In this document: piece after piece, positions 61,949 to 64,000 of the stretch
Position numbering within the stretch: the first letter of the stretch is position 1
Layout of the letters: each line of letters starts with the position of its first letter
Assembly (NCBI RefSeq): GCF_003259435.1
Contig: NZ_QLMA01000003.1
Coordinates: 62,001-126,000, forward strand
Direction of reading: 5' to 3'
Source of the DNA: Chitinophaga dinghuensis
GTDB taxonomy: Bacteria; Bacteroidota; Bacteroidia; Chitinophagales; Chitinophagaceae
DNA length: 64,000 nucleotides
Made by a program: the position numbers and the translations under genes
The notes under the pieces: model-generated
Databases searched by the model: none
Told to the model about the DNA's origin: nothing
Seen by the model: only the letters and a program-made list of their open reading frames with translations

Positions 61949-62752
61949 TTATGCATTTATCTGGCAGACATAACTGATACCGGCCACATTTAATTTGTTG
62001 ACCTTTTTGATACCTGTATGTTCCGGAAAAGTATAGATGGTTTGGTAGTTATGGGAGGAGAGTGTTTGCTCAAATAATTCTCTTCTGAGGCTGGTATGGG
62101 GATAACGCACGATCTTCTCAATGAAGGTGTCTGGTAGTTTTCCGCCGCTGCCATGCCAACTGAGAGGAGAAGACTGAATGCTGATGATGTTAAAATCTTC
62201 TTCGGAGAGGCTCTGGCGATTAAACACCATGAATGCTGCTTTTATTTTACAGAGATCCGCGATGGTTTGTTGTGGATCAGGGGTGTATTGAACAGCGCCT
62301 GAAGTGAACACAATATCTACATGACCTGCAATCTCCATGGCTTTGTCCAGGGAAGAAACAAAGAATAGCTCCTTCGTTTGGTTGGCCTGCATTGCTTCTG
62401 CCATGGCGGGTGTTTCGACTACGATCCATTTCATGTTAATAAATGGGGAAACTAATAGTCGGGTAGTATGATAGTAATCGCCATCGCCGCCGCCAAAATC
62501 AATGACAGTAACGGGAGTTGCTTGTTGTTGCAGGTATATTTTATTCACTAGTTCCAGTGCCGCAATAACGCCTGGATTGATAGGTTTATGTGTTGATACG
62601 GGGCTGTTGGCCTTACTGGCAACGAGATGAACGATTTCTTTATTTTCATAAAGTTTGTCGCTGCAATTGGCAGAGGCTTCCGCGTAGGATGGATATATTT
62701 TTTCTTTCAGGAATTTCTTCCTGAATTTATAGGATAATACGGCGAAGTTCAT
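61949..62752 (-). CDS. TIGR04325-type putative methyltransferase (second of tandem pair)
   Basis: 267-residue protein of the putative methyltransferase family seen in cell-surface polysaccharide and lipopolysaccharide regions. The SAM-binding glycine motif is VIDFGGGDGDYY near residue 84; WIVVETPAMAEAMQ and FTSGAVQYTPDPQQTI follow, with SWHGSGGKLPDTF and a C-terminal YXFPEHTGIKKVN pattern. It shares about half its residues by eye with the neighbour at 62765, 12 bp upstream on the same strand. No membrane segment. Substrate unknown; the methyltransferase activity is inferred from the fold motif only. Confidence 0.8.
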   Translation of the reverse strand: MNFAVLSYKFRKKFLKEKIYPSYAEASANCSDKLYENKEIVHLVASKANSPVSTHKPINPGVIAALELVNKIYLQQQATPVTVIDFGGGDGDYYHTTRLLVSPFINMKWIVVETPAMAEAMQANQTKELFFVSSLDKAMEIAGHVDIVFTSGAVQYTPDPQQTIADLCKIKAAFMVFNRQSLSEEDFNIISIQSSPLSWHGSGGKLPDTFIEKIVRYPHTSLRRELFEQTLSSHNYQTIYTFPEHTGIKKVNKLNVAGISYVCQINA

Positions 62753-62764
62753 GAAATCGGGTGG

Positions 62765-63586
62765 TTATGATCTTTTGTATATATAGCTGGTTCCCTGTAC
62801 GTTATAGCTGTTTACTCTTTTTACGCCGGTCGCTTCGTCGAAGGTGTATAATAACTGATAGTTGGTATTTTTCAGTTGGTCTTCAAACTTGGTGCGTTGA
62901 ATACTGGTGTAAGGGTACTTGATAATTTTCTCTTTGAAATTATCTGGCAACTTGGTGCTACCATGCCAGCTGAGTAGAGATGTTTGAATGCTGATGATAT
63001 CAAAATCTTCCAGGGAAAGGCTTTGGCGGTGAAATACCATATAATTGCTATTGGTATTGCAGAGCATTTCGATGGTCTTATATGGTTCTGGCATTACTTG
63101 TAATGTACCGGAAGTAAAGAGGATATCCAGGTTGTTCTGGAAGAGTGCCATTGCTTTATCAATGGTATCTGTAAAGAACAGTTCCTGTGTTTGATAAGGT
63201 TGCAGCATTTTTGCCATAGCAGGCGTTTCAACTACAACCCACTTCAATAATATTTTCTTATCGATAATTCTCCGGGTATTATAATAGTAGTCGCCATTGC
63301 CTCCGCCGAAATCTAGTACTGTAATGGGTTTGGCAGGGTGTTGGATGAGTTGTCGGGAGATGACATCTGCTAGTGCCAGGCAGCCGGGATTCAGTGGTTT
63401 GGCAGAGGGTTTTGTAAAGGAATTATCCTTTGCTTTATCTGCCAGTAATTGTACGATGGCGTTATCTTCATACAGCGATCGTTTACATTTTTCTGCCGCT
63501 TCTGCGTAGGTGTTGTATGTTTTTTCTTTCAGTATGCGATTATTAAATCTCTTTCGCAAGTGAAAGGAAATAGTGGTAATATTCAT
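62765..63586 (-). CDS. TIGR04325-type putative methyltransferase (first of tandem pair)
   Basis: 273-residue paralogue of the gene just downstream, with the same order of motifs: N-terminal FHLRKRFNNRILKEKTYNTY, SAM motif VLDFGGGNGDYYYNTRRI, WVVVETPAMAKMLQ, LFTSGTLQVMPEPYKTIEM, SLLSWHGSTKLPDNF and the C-terminal VKRVNSYNVQGTSYI. The pair lies next to tRNA genes and has no other glycan-synthesis neighbour in the window, unlike the usual surface-polysaccharide context. The 214-bp region upstream (63587-63800) holds no gene beyond a terminator hairpin. Confidence 0.8.
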   Translation of the reverse strand: MNITTISFHLRKRFNNRILKEKTYNTYAEAAEKCKRSLYEDNAIVQLLADKAKDNSFTKPSAKPLNPGCLALADVISRQLIQHPAKPITVLDFGGGNGDYYYNTRRIIDKKILLKWVVVETPAMAKMLQPYQTQELFFTDTIDKAMALFQNNLDILFTSGTLQVMPEPYKTIEMLCNTNSNYMVFHRQSLSLEDFDIISIQTSLLSWHGSTKLPDNFKEKIIKYPYTSIQRTKFEDQLKNTNYQLLYTFDEATGVKRVNSYNVQGTSYIYKRS

Positions 63587-63756
63587 AAAAGGGCCAGGCT
63601 GTTAGGATTTAGAATAAGCATGATTGTTGGGCTGTCAAATCTATTTTACATTCTCAGGTGAACAATACACAATAAGTTGGACGGAAAGTTATTCCATTTT
63701 TTAGTTACGGATAAAAAATAGTTGGAGAAAGTTTTCTTGATTGCAGGCAAGGGTTA

Positions 63757-63793
63757 AAAATAAAAAAGCTTCTTATCATTGGATAAGAAGCTT
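63757..63793 (-). terminator. terminator after tRNA-Tyr
   Basis: Minus strand AAGCTTCTTATC/GATAAGAAGCTT, a 12-bp stem with a 4-base loop and T run, just beyond the tRNA-Tyr 3' end. Confidence 0.75.
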
Positions 63794-63800
63794 ACGATGT

Positions 63801-63881
63801 GGGCAGGATAGGATTCGAACCTATGAAGTCGTAGACAGCGGATTTACAGTCCGCCCCATTTGGCCGCTCTGGAACCTGCCC
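63801..63881 (-). tRNA. tRNA-Tyr (GTA)
   Basis: 81 nt; acceptor GGGCAGG/CCTGCCC, anticodon stem GCGGA/TCCGC with loop CTGTAAA (anticodon GTA), a long variable arm with stem GTC/GAC, and TTCGAAT T-loop with stem ATAGG/CCTAT. A class II tRNA of the Tyr type. Confidence 0.95.
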
Positions 63882-63895
63882 AAGAAATTAAGAAT

Positions 63896-63929
63896 AAAAA
63901 AGGAAAAGACTTGATGTCCTTTCCTTTTT
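63896..63929 (-). terminator. hairpin between the two tRNA genes
   Basis: Near-perfect 14-bp stem AAAAAGGAAAGGAC/GTCTTTTCCTTTTT with one G-T pair and an ATCAA loop, ending in T on the minus strand, downstream of tRNA-Asp. Confidence 0.6.
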
Positions 63930-63937
63930 GAAGTTTG

Positions 63938-64000
63938 CGGACTGGACGGGACTCGAACCCGCGACCTCCGCCGTGACAGGGCGGCATTCTAACCAACTGA
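63938..64000 (-). tRNA. tRNA-Asp (GTC), 5' end outside window
   Basis: The 3' part of a tRNA read from the minus strand: anticodon stem CCGCC/GGCGG with loop CTGTCAC (anticodon GTC), T-loop TTCGAGT, acceptor 3' strand CCAGTCC and discriminator G. The acceptor 5' strand lies beyond 64000. Confidence 0.9.

Overview
The window looks like the chromosome of a Bacteroidota bacterium of the Chitinophagaceae, most likely Chitinophaga or a close relative. The evidence is two SusC/SusD pairs, an ECF sigma/FecR/TonB-receptor set, the end of a flexirubin/dialkylresorcinol-type pigment cluster, -7 promoter boxes of the TAnnTTTG type, weak Shine-Dalgarno sites and moderate GC. This is inferred from gene content and not from a database match.

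Layout. 1-7088 (+): the 3' part of a polyketide/fatty-acid-like pigment cluster: a KAS III-like enzyme cut by the window edge, a small unknown protein, a BtrH-like protein, an ABC-2 exporter, an acyl carrier protein, a ketosynthase and a ketosynthase-like protein that has lost its catalytic residues. 7309-10089: a secreted heptad-repeat D/K/H-rich protein, an M14 carboxypeptidase and rpsT. 10365-14787: sucA-sucB (2-oxoglutarate dehydrogenase E1 and a two-lipoyl E2). 14841-15260: a repeat element with perfect 37-bp inverted arms. 15297-17694: an RsmB/NOP methyltransferase converging on mnmA.

17889-23836 (+): a hexuronate operon (uxaB, uxaC, kdgK, eda, MFS transporter). 23927-31537: an STN-type TonB receptor, two downstream lipoproteins and a FecR anti-sigma factor on the minus strand, opposite an ECF sigma factor. 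31670-33949: a GNAT acetyltransferase and uxaA. 34249-45152 (+): a secreted polysaccharide-degradation block (heparinase II/III-like lyase, two DUF2264 proteins, kduI, a GH105-DUF4861 fusion, kduD, a LacI regulator, a GH88 hydrolase), followed by SusC/SusD (45702-50290). Together these genes describe a route that takes a uronate-containing polysaccharide outside the cytoplasm to unsaturated sugars (lyase), frees the unsaturated uronate (GH88/GH105), isomerises and reduces it (KduI/KduD), phosphorylates it (KdgK) and cleaves it (Eda). Plain hexuronates enter through UxaC/UxaB/UxaA. A palindromic LacI-type site, TGCAAACGTTTGCA and close variants, recurs across the window and suggests one regulon.

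50463-53437: an Ada-like repair protein, a small di-haem cytochrome and a DEAD-box helicase. 53582-59304: a second LacI regulator divergent from a second SusC/SusD pair. 59477-64000: a protein that appears to be a catalytically dead GyrB N-terminal half, a phosphoserine phosphatase fused to remnants of phosphoglycerate dehydrogenase, a tandem pair of TIGR04325-type putative methyltransferases, and tRNA-Tyr and tRNA-Asp (the latter cut by the window end).

The most notable points are the pseudo-GyrB protein, the SerB-SerA-remnant fusion, the LacI operator network (one site lies inside a signal-peptide coding sequence), the 37-bp inverted-repeat element and its relatives, and the uncharacterised substrate of the lyase/DUF2264/GH105-DUF4861 block.
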